From Ricordea florida (Eukaryota; Cnidaria; Anthozoa; Corallimorpharia; Ricordeidae), in assembly GCA_949710005.1 (NCBI GenBank), contig OX453282.1, positions 9,526,679-9,590,678 on the forward strand: 64,000 nucleotides of DNA, written 5' to 3'. This document shows, in pieces, positions 42,257 through 54,760 of the stretch (its first letter is position 1; every line of letters begins with the position of its first letter). Made by a program: the position numbers and the translations under genes. The notes beneath the pieces were generated by a model. That model saw only the letters and a program-made list of their open reading frames with translations. It made no database searches and was not told where the DNA came from.

Positions 42257-42520
42257 CATCAACAGTTAGCAGGGCAGTATCCTGGTCATATCCAGCTCGG
42301 TTTGATGCCATGCAAGTGTAAGTCCCTTCGTACTCTGCATTGTTCTGTACCAGATACATGGTTAGACTACCACCATGCGTGGAATGTGATGACAAGTTTC
42401 CCCCTCCGAACACCCATGAGAAGCTGGGATCCGGGACACCGCTCGCGTTGCAATGGAATGTTGCATTTTGGCCTACGTTTACAATTTCGTCCTTTGGTCG
42501 CTTCGAAAGTTCAGGTCGAA
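42257..42520 (-). CDS. Receptor gene: Ig domain 10 (C type, module 4)
   Basis: ATFHCNASGVPDP, FSWVFGGGNL and YEGTYTCMASNRAG give the C pattern, with several N-glycosylation sequons. 264 nt, phase 1; acceptor CTTTCTAG, donor GTAATG. Confidence 0.8.
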
Positions 42521-42677
42521 CTAGAAAGTTGAAATGATAAATCAGCATTTTAAAACAACTCCGATCTCATTAATTATAACGATAAATTCGTAGGATTAGC
42601 TTGCCAGCAAAGTTCTTGGCTCAGATCTTTTTTACAATATTTATTGCCGTCCTAATTATTCTTTTATTTAACAAATA

Positions 42678-42844
42678 AAGAAGCCTAAGCCGCGTATTAC
42701 ACTGTGATAAAACACGGCGAGCACTTAAGAACATGAGTGAAATGTAGAAAACACGAGTCGCAGGCGAGTGTTTTCTTCCCTTCTCGAGTGTTCTCATATG
42801 TCTGGAGTGTTTTATCACAGTGTAATACATGGCTTAGGCTTCTT
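42678..42844. mobile_element. Foldback element with 38-bp inverted repeats
   Basis: Arms 42,678-42,715 and 42,807-42,844 match in 36 of 38 positions (for example TATTACACTGTGATAAAACA). The flank TTTTTACAATATTTATTGCC (about 42,627) recurs near 45,270, so part of the family is dispersed. Confidence 0.75.
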
Positions 42845-43146
42845 CATTTGCTTTATGATATAGATTTTACACGCCGCGAGTAGAAACAACAAAGCACACA
42901 GATCGACAAACTGACTCCATTTAATACCAACTTCTGGACTGTTTTCGCTTCTTCCTCTTTATTTGTCAATATCAATCTCAGCTTCAAAACTTTCTGCTGC
43001 TTCGTAGAGAATTCCATCATGAATTATTTCAAAGAAAATAATTTTCGCCATGTCTAACAAAAATGTCGATTAGAGGTAGTGTAGAATCCTCACACAAATA
43101 CCATAGAGAACGTAATACGTTCCAAAGGCTCAACTCTTAATACTGT

Positions 43147-43300
43147 GGATGCATGTACTTACAAAAGACTTGCAGAGTTTCCGTCTCTGATTCATTAACT
43201 CCAACTCCATTGTATACTTCACAAGTGTAGTTCCCAGCATCTTCATACGTCACTCCATTTACACGTAGATATAAACGACTGGTTACATTCCAAGGCGAGT
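43147..43300 (-). pseudogene. Truncated duplicate of an A-type Ig exon
   Basis: This segment matches 46,038-46,191 almost base for base. It encodes NVTSRLYLRVNGVTYEDAGN and the second Cys, and it keeps the GTAAGT donor. Its 5' half, with the first Cys, the Trp and the acceptor, is missing beyond 43,300. It cannot make a complete Ig domain and lies in the intron between Ig 9 and Ig 10. Confidence 0.8.
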
Positions 43301-43619
43301 GGAAAATCATTATTGAAAGCATAGGGCATTTAGGAAACTTGAAACACTTGTTACTACATACAGCACACTTGCAACGAATATATGAGAAAGATCATAAACA
43401 TTTTGGCATTACAAAATTTATTTTCTTCTTTATAAAGTTTTTCCAATGTAAAAGGTTAATTGCATGTTGTGGTTGTTATGAAATATTGATATTTGACATA
43501 AAAATAAAGTAAACGGCAGAAAGTAACAAAGTTAATATGTTATGTCTAACTTTGCAAATTAAGGCTTGAATTAACATTTCATTTGTGAAAAAAGGGCAGG
43601 GGTTCTAGATAGCAATATT

Positions 43620-44040
43620 ATCAGGGGGGGGGGGGTCATTGCACTCTAAGGTAAAACTGACCCATTGTGAAAAGGCTATGAAACTTGTCTCTACACAATA
43701 TTATTGAAACCTTTCAATCAGAGAATACATACATATATATATATATATAGCAAAGAGAAATACTACTCAGAATTCAGTAATCACATTTGCTTTATTTTAA
43801 AATGATCACATTGATCACTGATAATATTGCAGAACCAGTACTTTATAGTGACACAGGGTATACATTCTGTTGAAAATGTTTAACATAACTGCTAGATCAA
43901 GAAAATTTACAATATTTTCACTGTTGCAATGATATCAGATCACATCGTTATAAATGATTGCTATAACAACTGCAACTCTCTGTGTTGGAAATTACTTCAA
44001 ACTTGAAACGCTATCGTTTTATTATGAAAAATACCTATTT
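43620..44040. other. Intron with G-run and AT microsatellite
   Basis: A run of about 11 G is at 43,624-43,634 and a short (AT)n at 43,733-43,749. No exon recognised. Confidence 0.5.
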
Positions 44041-44363
44041 ACATTCTCTTGTAATCTGTTGGTCGTCTTCCGATTCCGGTTTTAGACTAATAGAATTATT
44101 TTCCAGAGACATCTCCAATCGTTGAAGTCGTTCTTACTCGGCGTCCCTTCTAAGTCGTTTTGCTAAATGTAGTACACCAATATATTTCGTTATGTAATCG
44201 TTCACTCATGTCCTGTATTTCTATCAATAACACATTCAAATTCAAAACTAACTTGATTGAATTCCTGGTCCTTTTCCCTGCTGTTTCGTTTGCCTTTTTC
44301 TGGAGCGAGCAGTTGTTGTCTTGGCTGCGATTTCTGTTGTTATTCTCCCTGCTGTCGTTTCTC

Positions 44364-44672
44364 TATCCCTGCTTTGAGTCGTGCTTTCCTCGTGTTGATT
44401 TTCACGGTATTCGAACTTACTCGGCGACGATCTCGTGCTAATATTTCTTGAATATCTTGGAGATCACCTTGCTGGGATGTACTTCCAGGACGAGTGAAAT
44501 CGGTTTCCACAAAATTTACATTACTTTCAAAAAGGCATCACCGAATAATGGCGGAAATTCAGCGCTCTCAAGTGCGTTACTATTGCCAGGTAACCTGGCC
44601 TGCGAACGGACACCTTTAAAATATAGATATATATAAACATATATATAAATATATATATATACATATATAAAA
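44364..44672. repeat. Dispersed repeat, copy 2, with AT microsatellite
   Basis: It matches 15,888-16,103 in the same orientation, with a small extra segment (about 44,536-44,572). It is followed by an (AT)n-rich run at about 44,620-44,672. Confidence 0.7.
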
Positions 44673-46053
44673 ACTCTCGGCTCGATTTACTCGGGCTTGC
44701 GAGCCACGTGGTCTGACCGGAACCGACACGATTAGTAACCTCGCTTCGCGAGGAATAATTAAGAATTTTAAATTGAAAATCCCTTGAATATGTTTCCATA
44801 CAGATTTCAATAGGTTGAAGGGAGATTTCATATAACTCTTTATGATTGTAAATGTTGGTTTGCTTATTGCACGTAGTTGTCTGTGCTTAGTAGAAGACAT
44901 AATGAATACTCTTGATAACTGTGATCTTCTCAAAAAAGTTGCCAATATGACTCATGTACATGAACAAAATGATGTTACATTGTCAATAAAAGTACAACAA
45001 TTCAGATCTCGTTAGGCAAAGTATGTAAAATATAATTGTACTCGTGTTTTGTGTGAGCGGCTGTACACACGCAAACCACTGTACACATTGTTTTTCACAC
45101 GAGTAATTAAACTGACTGTTGGCACAAATAACCATCAAAAAATGGAACTGGAGTGACCGATATCGAGAATACCTCACCCGGACCCGCAAGTAGTTTCGTA
45201 TACATTAATTTTACGCGTGGTAAATTAGAATGCTCAAGTAAAACGAAGCCCGAGCGAGTGCACACGAATCTTTTTACAATATTTATTGCCATTCTGATTA
45301 TTCTTTTATATGTGATTAAATTGGTCTGGTAGCCATGCTGGCACTTGAAAAAAATATGAAGGAGTCTTATATAAATGATTTTCACATTTAAACGAGGTCA
45401 GAAAGACTTACTTGATAATAGGAAAAGAAAGGTATTGTAGAAAGTGTCTGTCAAGCGTGATACACTGAGAGAAAAAAGCGATCCGCTGCGCAAAAGCGTT
45501 TCTATCTGCCATTTATTCCTAAATCCAGGTAAAAAGCTGCTGTGTTTCATTTAAGGAATATTTCAATTGACGAGATTATGTACTGTACAGTACTAAATAA
45601 AGGAACAGGGGCAGTGAATCTTAGCCCTCCGCTCAATCTAAAAATGGTGAGCAATAATATTAATATATAGTTATAGACTTGACTGATTTACTGATCTCCT
45701 AAAAATCCTCACACAAATACCATACAGGACATATTATGTTCCCGGATGCCACAATCCCCGTCAAAAACCTTGACACCCATACCACACTTTTGCAGTGTTT
45801 ACTAGAAGAAGTCAATTATCTTTCGAAGTATGTAGTTTTATTCCGCTCAAAGCCCCTTCCCCGGAGCAATGTTGGAGTGTCTTTCAATTGACATTCCACT
45901 GGCGTTCTATCAAACAACATTGACCCTGGGAAGGGGGTTTGAATATAAGGGAATCGGGAGGGGACATTGTGGTCATTGTCTTAGTACGGTGTCAAAGTAT
46001 ATTGACGGCGATTGCAGACTCTAATTTTAAATTTTGTTGATGCATGTACTTAC

Positions 46054-46395
46054 AAGAGACTTGCAAAGTTTCCGTCTCTGATCCATTAACTCCAACTCCA
46101 TTGTATACTTCACAAGTGTAGTTCCCAGCATCTTCATACGTCACTCCATTTACACGTAGATACAAACGACTGGTTACATTCCAAGGCGAGTCGTCGCTTT
46201 GTCCCTCTACCACCTGAACAGTCTTGTCCCCGTGCCCAACAGCAATACTGCTCACGTTTGTGACGTATTTACCATTTCTTGACCATATCACTGAGGGTGT
46301 TGGCTTTCCGTATCCATGGCAATCAACAATAACATTTTTCTCGCCTCTCAGAAGCCTCAGTTCACGAGGCGATGTGATATAAACACGAGCAGGAG
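46054..46395 (-). CDS. Receptor gene: Ig domain 9 (A type, module 3)
   Basis: VIVDCHGYGKPTP, VIWSRNGKY, LYLRVNGVTYEDAGNYTC: a full A-type domain and the parent of the truncated copy at 43,147. 342 nt, phase 1; acceptor TTTGCACAG, donor GTAAGT. Confidence 0.85.
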
Positions 46396-46699
46396 CTGTG
46401 CAAACGAAAACTGAACTGTGAATCCTTTGTCTCTTATTCCCTTAAAATTACTTCCAATTAAGTTGATAAAACAAGCGCACCAAATAGAAGCAAAGAAATG
46501 TTAGTTTTGAAACGCCTCGTCCATTTTTTCTAAGTACCCTCTGATTAGTGAATACAAGCAACTATTTTTTAGCAAAACGCGCTTAACACAAAAGGACGCA
46601 TTGGCTAGAGAATTTGTATTTTCTCGCTTATCTTACCACTAAGTCCGCCGATAGGAAATAGAGTCAAGTTAAGATCACCTAAAGTCGACGACCTAAAAG

Positions 46700-46906
46700 G
46701 AGGGTCTCAATGGGGTGGTGACTTTTACGGCTAACCGTTAATATTTAATTTTTACTGTTTTACGGCTAACGGTTAATATTTCTGACTGTTTAACGGCTAA
46801 CGGTTAATATTTTTCACGGCTAACGGCTAAAATTATTCAATATTTACGCCTAACGGCTAACTTTTTGCCCGTGTTACGGCTATCGGTTAACGCCATTGAG
46901 ACCCTC
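46700..46906. mobile_element. Short MITE carrying a TAACGGTTA minisatellite
   Basis: Terminal 14-mers GAGGGTCTCAATGG (46,700-46,713) and its exact reverse complement (46,893-46,906) enclose repeated ACGGCTAACGGTTAATATT units with spacer variation. Confidence 0.8.
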
Positions 46907-47800
46907 TAAACAGAAGCACGTAGTACAATGTAATAAATTGGGCTTGCATCTGTTGTGAGCAAGTGGTAGTTTCTCGCTACCGTGCAACGATCACTGGACC
47001 CATTACTACTCTTCTCCGCTACTGTTTGGTGCGAGTGGTCGACCAAAGTGAGTTTTTAAGTTCTTGTCATTTAGCTAGTGGCGCCGATGTTATCGAATAC
47101 GTATCTGTTCTCGAATGAATTGTAGGAACAATGACGCGAAGTTGATGATTATTGTGTCATGCTCATGGTCCAGAAATTCACACGATCTATGAAAGTTCTT
47201 TCTGTATCACAAGCATCTAGTTACTTCACACGAGCAATACTGGGACCGTTGCTTTGTTATAGCTTTCTCGTATTCTCGAATGTTGTTAGATTTCAATCTA
47301 GGGAATCATTATCTAAGACAACAATTAGTTTCTCTACAAGTGTTATTATCACGTCTTAGTGGTATATGATCACTATGCTGTTAAATTGCTTAGTCTAAGA
47401 AGCAAATGAATGTACTTTAATGTCACGTTTCAGTTCGAACCCAACGCTACTACTACCACCTTCAATATTGTCGGTACTACTATCTACCCTACTCGACCGT
47501 TCGACTACAGCTGCAATCGTCTCTACTAGTATTACTGGATTCTGGGCTGGACGCTGGACTGGGCCCTGGACTGGATCCTAGACTGGACCCAGGACTGAAC
47601 TTTATCCAACGACGCTAATACTTAACTCATATTATAACGATTACCCATTTCTATTTAAATACTAACCAACTCCCCTGTAAATGTTTAAGACTGGAGTATC
47701 ACGCAACCTCCAGGGTCTTAACAATTACAAGAAACAACTAATATAGGATCTTTTCGTTGAGTAAAAGAAGGAAGATATCAAGACTTGGAGATACCATATT
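46907..47800. other. Intron, nothing clear
   Basis: A short run of CTGGACTGG-like words is near 47,540-47,600. No coding or element signal was recognised. Confidence 0.45.
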
Positions 47801-50800
47801 CAGCCAGGACAGAAAAATGTGATACTTAGCGATAATAAGGAAATGATTCAGGGCATAAAAAACTGCTTGATTCTGGTTTGTAACCGTAAAAAATATCTGT
47901 ATCAATTAAGGTGACTTTTTCTGATCGTTTTTCATTCCACCATGCAATAACGTCTTGCCAGATTGTTCGTACAGTCGAACATTCATAAAGCAGATGAGAT
48001 AAGGTTTCATATGGAGAGCTACAACGATCGCAACTTGGAGAAATTTTCAAATTCATTTTATGAAGTCTGCTTTTGGTGGGTAGAATGTTATGTATGATCT
48101 TATATTGGAAACATCTGAGTTTGTTTTCTAATGTAACCTTGAAAGGCAATTCATAAATGGCTTTAATAGGAAGACATTTTTCGATTAGTTTAGTTTCTAC
48201 GTTTGGAGCTTTGAACACTTTTAAAACAAGCAATTCGCGGACAGATTTGGCAGTGACATTCACAGGAAGAAGGTCTTTACTGTCAACATCAGTAAGCATT
48301 CGTTCAGAATTTACAATTGATCTTTTCCATACCTCAGGGATCGCGGCAAGAAGGCCATCATATGTTAAGAAATTTACTGTCATACCATATTTATGTTGAA
48401 ACTCGGATCTTGATAAAAACTTCCTGTTCTCGTTTAACAGATGACCAATTTTGATTATTCCTTTTCTATGCCAGGATGGGTAGAAGACTGATTTCCCATC
48501 TATTTTAATAAAGCGGTTGTTCCAAATAATTTCATTTTCATATTCTTTAGCAGATGCAGGGTCTTTGGAGTGTAGCTCCTGCCAGGCAGTCAATATTTCC
48601 TTATAAAAAGACGGCACATACGAGGCAAAATTTAGATCGGGTGCATTAAAATTGCATTCCAAAAGAAAAGAGCCACCATATTGAGATGTAGCCAATGAGA
48701 AGAGGGTGCTTCATATAAACGTTTAACCCATGCTGCTTTTAAAGACTTGTCCATCATGGTGAAATCTACCATGTTAAGGCCACCTTTCTCTTTTGGACCT
48801 ATAAGCGTGTTGCGTTTGACCTTATCAGGCTTGAAGTTCCATATGAACTTGAAGCAAATATCATTAACTTCACTAGTAAATTTCGGTGGAGCTGTAAGAA
48901 CGGAAGTATTATAAACAAGCTTGGAGATTTTTAATGATTCTTCCCATTAGCGTTAGGCCTCTGGTCGTCCATTGGTTTAAAATTTTCTTTAGCGCAGCAA
49001 GTTTTTCCTCGAAATTTATTTTGTAGCTAACAGAAGGATCGTATGCGAAGGCCACACCTAGCACGATTACATATTTTTTCAGGCCACGAAATATTGAATG
49101 GAGAACGTTTACCTAAATTGCATTTGAGACTGCCAAGCCACGTTTCTTCCGTTTTAGAAATATTTATTTTTAGACCTGAAAAGGCTCCAAAATCATTTAA
49201 AAGATTGAAAAAGTGATTAGCAGAGCAATCATCTTTTATAAATGCGGTGATATCATCCGCGCACATACTTAATTTTAATTCGGTGTCATTAATTTTCAAA
49301 CCACGGATATTTTCATTTTTCCTAATCGCTTGGCCTAGTACCTCAATTGCCAGGACAAATAAGAGCCCCGATAAGGGGCACCCTTGTCGGACTCCTCTTT
49401 GAAGCAGAAAGAAATTGGACGCAAACCCGTTATTTATCACACAGCTGGTGATATTGGAATAGAAGGTATGGATCCATTTTTGGAACATTGGCCCAAAGTT
49501 CATTACTTCAAGGACTTTGAACAGATACTTCCAAGGAATCAAATGCTTTTTCAAAATCTATAAAGAGTAACATGCCAGGTAGTTGTTTTTTCTCATACAA
49601 TTCAATTACATCCGATATTAGCCGAATGTTTTCTCCTATAAAGCGGTTTTTAACATACCCTGTTTGGTCACTATTTATCAACCTAGGTAAGACTTTCTCT
49701 AATCGTTTTGCTATACATTTCGTAGCTATTTTGTAGTCAATGTTCAACAAAGAAATTGGCCGCCAATTCTTGAGGAGGAGGGTGTCTTTCAATGAAATCA
49801 CACCTCTCCTTTGCGAGATCGACATTTCACCTCTGCGATAGGCGTCATTTAAACAGTCTATTAAAGGAGTTACTACGAATTCCCAAAAGCACAAATAAAA
49901 TTCTGCAGTTAGTCCATCTGTACCTGGAGTTTTATTTTTCTCGAACGTTTTGAGAGAGGATAAGCTTTCTTCTTCGGTGATGAGGCCCTCGCAGGATTTT
50001 TGCTGCTCGTTATCAAGTCTCTGTACATTGTCAGGGTTTAAGAAGGATGAGGCTGAAGCATCAAATGTGTTATCTGTTATTTGCGAGGCATATGAAGCTT
50101 TATAAAATGTTTCCATCTCGCACAAGATCCTTTTTGGTTCCTTGACATACTCGTTTTGATCGGTTTTTAATTTAACAATATGCTTCCTTTCATGTGAACG
50201 CTTCTCTAGATTCATGAAATATTTCGTATTTCTTTCGCCATGTTCGTACCACCGTGCTCTGCTTCTTATAATCGCGCCTTTTTTTTGTGTTCAGCGATCC
50301 TTTGAAGATCAAGCTTGACACGTTCAATTTCTGTTACTAAATTGGCTTCTTGCGGATTTTGATCAAGACACATATTTAAATGTTTTAACTTGCAGAGTAA
50401 ATTTATTTCTCTCGACTTTTTACTTTTAGCAAGACGTTTAGAGAAACGGATACAAAAGTCTCTGATCTCCATTTTAATCATTTCCCAATAAAGTCTTTTA
50501 TCGTTTGTTCCACTATGTTTTTCCTTGGCTTGTAGTAAAAAAAAAAATTTAGGTTTGTTACAAATTCTTCATTATTAAGACGAGAGTTATTAAATTTCCA
50601 AAACCCTGGACCGGCTGTTTTTTGGTTATTTTTATATGCGATTTCGGCGTAAATTGGCGAATGGTCTGAATCGTAATATGACAACACATCCGTTTTACTA
50701 GTACGAGGAACTAAAAGTTTTGAAATAAGCCAATAATCTAATCGACATCTTATTTTTCCTGAGCTGTTCTGCCACGTAAAGCGCTTATCACTCGGGTGGT

Positions 50801-51090
50801 GAAGTCTCTATATATCGTTGAGACTTAAATTGTCGCTCATTTCCTTTATGCTGTGCATTACATTTTTCTTGTTTCTCATGTCTTTTCCACCTATTTTATC
50901 AATATTTTCGAGTGGGCAATTATAGTCACCTCCCCTTATGAGATTTTCATTTGCATAGGGACGTAACTTGCTTGTTAATTCGTTATAGAAATTTATTTGT
51001 TGATTTTGGTCGTTGGAAGCGTAAACATTGACTAAACAAAATTCTTCATCAAAATTCATCAAGTGTGAGTACGAATATGTCATTCAGTAT
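47800..51090 (-). mobile_element. LINE of L1/Tx1 type, 5'-truncated, decayed
   Basis: From the 5' side: an apurinic-endonuclease remnant RGGDYNCPLENIDKIGG (50,808-51,083) and DSDHSPIYAEI (about 50,660); reverse transcriptase with PGTDGLTAEFYLCFW, WRPISLLNIDYKIATKCIA, DQTGYVKNRFIGENIR and MLLFIDFEKAFDS (49,508-50,215); GVRQGCPLSGLLFVLAIEVL and SMCADDITAF (49,027-49,554); and a C-terminal region with CDRCSSPYETLSHLLYEC (47,826-48,695). Frame breaks between these pieces make it inactive. It sits sense-oriented in the intron between Ig 8 and Ig 9. Confidence 0.88.
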
Positions 51091-51556
51091 TGAAATAATA
51101 ATAACATAATGACAACACAGATAAGGTGTTTGTACATCTTAGAAGAAACATAAGGAATACGGTGCAAGTTTTGAACAAACAACAGTATTCGAAACTCCTA
51201 TCGCCATTGGGCTGGGATGATAAACCATTAGCCTTGCCTCCCACACCTTCTCATACTACATTATTGGGAAAGTTAAATGACGCACGCCACTGTTCACAAA
51301 GATTAGGGAGTTTAATCTCCTCTCCCACTTCTTTCCACGAGAAGTGGAGTTCTGCCTGCTTGGATGAAGGGTGACAATGATATGAAATCACAAAAGGGCT
51401 GATAAAAAATGAAGGAAATTGCTTTGACGTCCGACTAAATGCGCATTTCAACTGAGAAATGCTCTTGAGCAATAATATGAAAAATATGCAAAAAAATCGA
51501 ATCATCTTCACCAAACAAGAAATTTTACAGACCAAAACTTTGTACTTGAGTGGTAC

Positions 51557-51823
51557 CTCTGATTTCAAAGAAGACGTTTGATGATGTATTTCCAGCTCTG
51601 TTTTGCAGGACGCATTTATATCGTCCTTCGTCAGCAATTTTAACAGTACTGATGATCAGGGTCTTGTTTCCATTCAATAAAACCGCTCTTGATATGTTAT
51701 CTGATTCATCTTTGTACCAGTGGATTGAAGGGGTCGGGTCTCCCTCTACTTCACACGTCAAGTTGAGTTGAGAGTTGAGCAATAAGGAAACATTCCTTAA
51801 TGGCGACACAACCTTCGGTGCAA
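51557..51823 (-). CDS. Receptor gene: Ig domain 8 (B type, module 3)
   Basis: LNLTCEVEGDPTP, IHWYKDESD, EGRYKCVLQNRAG. 267 nt, phase 1; acceptor GCTTTGCAG, donor GTACCA. Confidence 0.8.
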
Positions 51824-52214
51824 CTGCAAAGCAATTGTAACATTATTATGCAATTTGAACGAATCAAATCAAAATTACGAAAATGATTCTAATTATTACT
51901 TTTTTTATAATAATCAAAATACTAGTAACAGAAAGCAAACTCTGGAAGGGAACACTTGCTTACCTTGTCTACGTCAAACTAGAAAATTGTAGTACAGCGT
52001 AGTGATTGTCTAAATTCTCATTATCTTATCAGCTATTTGATATTAAAAGAAGTTGTTTGTTCGCTTCTGTAGCACACCTCAAGCAAGTAAGCCCTGCATG
52101 ATTATTGCTGGTATTATTATAATTATTATTATTATTATTATTTGTTATTATAATATTGTTTACTTTTATTGTCATCGTATTATGGTCATGTTATTAAAAC
52201 AAGTTTGAGCATAC

Positions 52215-52496
52215 CGTCCACAACAATCTCAGCAGTTTTAAGTTCTGCTCCAGCAATACTTGACGCATTGCAAGTGTAATTCGCTTCATATTGATGAGTG
52301 TTTTTCACCATGTAGATGGTCAGCGTGCTATTGGTAGAGTCAACATCGGTGATCACGTTTAGATTTGTTAATGGAACGGGAGGGTGAATCCATGCAACTG
52401 TTGGTCTGGGAACTCCACTGGCATAGCATGATATTGATGCGTTTTTATCCTCCAGAATGATCTGTTGCTTAGGAGAAACGAGCACCTCGGGTCGAA
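52215..52496 (-). CDS. Receptor gene: Ig domain 7 (C type, module 3)
   Basis: ASISCYASGVPRP, VAWIHPPVP, YEANYTCNASSIAG. 282 nt, the longest C-type exon, phase 1; acceptor GCATTCTAG, donor GTATGC. An (ATT)n run lies just downstream at about 52,110-52,145. Confidence 0.8.
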
Positions 52497-53263
52497 CTAG
52501 AATGCGTATGCAGAATAAAAACAGACAAAAAAAATTACTGATAACAAAAAATGGTACGTATATACAACTGTCCATGTAAATCCTGTGTCTTTTTTAATCA
52601 CTTAAAAGTGATAAACGTCTCTTCCAGCTCCTGTTCTACCCGAGTAGAATAACTTAATGTAGTCTCTGGGATTGTCAAAAAAATGAAGACAGTGCATTAT
52701 GCTGAGCGTAGTGAATCGGTGAAGGATGTAGTTTTCGCATGACAAAATTAAAGCACACTCGAGCGAAACAAATCCAAGTTGTTGTTTAGTGGCCGTGTTT
52801 CCAGTCCTTTAGCTAAGGATACATAGATACATGACTTTGTTCAAGGACGGTGTCTATTCAGTCAAGGGAGCAAACAGTTTTCTGGGGAGTATGGTTTGAT
52901 ACCATACACATCCCCAAGTTTAGCTTGAGAATATTTCTTCGCGTGATACATTCGGACAAATCGCGAGTTGGAGAAATTCTTGATGAATTTTAAGAAAATT
53001 TTGCTTATAATAATATGTACACTACATACATATAGTACATATATACATTAGTGGCTCATCCCCACAGGGCTTTTCGGAGTCACTTTTTACACTCAACACA
53101 ATGTTAACTCTTTGCTAAGAATCCCAACTGGCGGAAGGCAGACCAGTTGGCTATTTAATTTACACTGTACATAGAGTTTGAATAAGATGAGTATCACCAC
53201 AGTCCTTTATATACCTTTGATTAAAGAAACAAATATGCTAATTCTACTTCATAATTTACTTAC

Positions 53264-53563
53264 ACAGCACTTGAATGGTCTCATTCACCGTAGATTTTCC
53301 TTCAACTCCATTATACACTTCACACGTGTACATACCAGCTTCTCCGTACAATGCACCACCAGGAGCAATATATAATCTGCTAGATACATTCAGCAAAGAA
53401 TGTGGTGTTTGAACTATGCTGACTTGGAAAACACGGACGCTATTGTTAGAAACGTTTAGACTAATCAATGTTGGAATTTCTGCACCATTTTTCAGCCATC
53501 TGATAATAGGTGTCGGTTTGCCGTATCCACGACAATCGACAGTCGTGTTCTTTCGATTCTGTG
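53264..53563 (-). CDS. Receptor gene: Ig domain 6 (A type, module 2), 5' part damaged
   Basis: TTVDCRGYGKPTP, IIRWLKNGAE and AGMYTCEVYNG are intact. The expected acceptor near 53,619 gives a wrong length (355 nt) and an in-frame stop, because a 16-bp word (TAGTATTAACACGTGA) is duplicated at 53,565-53,580 and 53,588-53,603. A downstream AG gives 300 nt, phase 1, and an open frame, so I used 53,563. This would drop most of the first strand. The exon may be damaged, alternatively spliced or mis-assembled. Confidence 0.6.
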
Positions 53564-53819
53564 CTAGTATTAACACGTGACGTTAAATAGTATTAACACG
53601 TGAACATTCCAGGTTTTACTAAAAAGAGACAAAACCCGAGAAGAAAATATAAGTAAAAACTTCGATTTCAATTGAAACTGATCCAAAAACGTTTAACACA
53701 AAGAGAAGATATTCTGACATATCGTATTGTGAATTGTAAAATGCCTTTTAGTGTGATATTAGTAATCATCGTTGTGACAGGGCCGGGGAGGAAACTTGAG
53801 CTTTAAAGTCATAAAGGAC

Positions 53820-54300
53820 TTTATTATATAGATATATATACTGATGAAATACCAGGATTTTTCCTTTTACTAAAAAAATCATCGCGTGCAGTGAAGATAT
53901 TATTTTTATCTTTCACGTGTGAGGATATTGGTATCGCCATGGTTACCAACATGATTAGCCAATTACAAGAGAGCTTCCCGCTCAGGCACGTGGCCGGTTC
54001 ATTTGAAATTTCATTCAAAAAATGTCTTCGAGGTGCGAAGACGGTACGGTTACCGGTGACTTTCTCGATGAGCAACCAAAATTTAACGTCGACATTTTTT
54101 CCGAGCTTGTAGAACATCCAGGAAGATTTGTCGAAGTTGTTTTATGTGGAAATTTCATCAGTATCTACAAAATAAACAGAACATTACATGGCCGCTTGGG
54201 GATACGTATTTTATCTTCTCGTGAGACATACTTTCAGCTCTCGAAGATAAAATTCGTATCAACGCGCGGCCATGTAATATCCTCTATATAATTCACATGA
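53820..54300. repeat. Non-coding repeat with terminal foldback
   Basis: Imperfect arms 54,183-54,218 and 54,244-54,279 (ATTACATGGCCGC ... TTTTATCTTC) form a hairpin. The stretch before it resembles a dispersed non-autonomous element, but I cannot define its left border. Confidence 0.45.
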
Positions 54301-54339
54301 TTCGTGAATGTCTTTGAATATCTATTTATCGAAATTTGC

Positions 54340-54760
54340 TTTGGTAATGGGGAAAATTGCTGCTGAAGCCGTTATCTATCTCCCCCCATCTGTAAAATTA
54401 AATACTTTAACGTTTCTGGAAAAATTTGATGAGCTGTTATCTAAATTGGCAAGGAAAGGGAAAGTATGCTATAATACTGGCGATTTTAATTTAGACTTGC
54501 TGCAATTTCAAAACTACAATTTGTGGAAAACCTATTCTCTTTCTTTTTCCTGCCTCTGATAACAAAAAGCCAACGCGTATCACTCAGTATTCTGCCACAA
54601 ACAAAACTTCGATCGCTGCCAAAAACGGTCTTATTGTTACAGATATTTTGGACCATTTTCCGATATTTTCAGCTCATTGTTCTCTATTTTGTATATCAAT
54701 GACCTCCCATATACATGGGATTTGAATAGTCTTCAAGCTGTACACACAACACTGAACACC
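54340..54760 (+). mobile_element. LINE endonuclease fragment, internally deleted
   Basis: The plus strand reads AVIYLPPSVKLNTLTFLEKF, then CYNTGDFNLDLLQFQNYNL and LIVTDILDHFPIF, an AP-endonuclease end. This is joined abruptly to a reverse transcriptase scrap (INDLPYTW, about 54,697). It has frameshifts. Confidence 0.7.
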
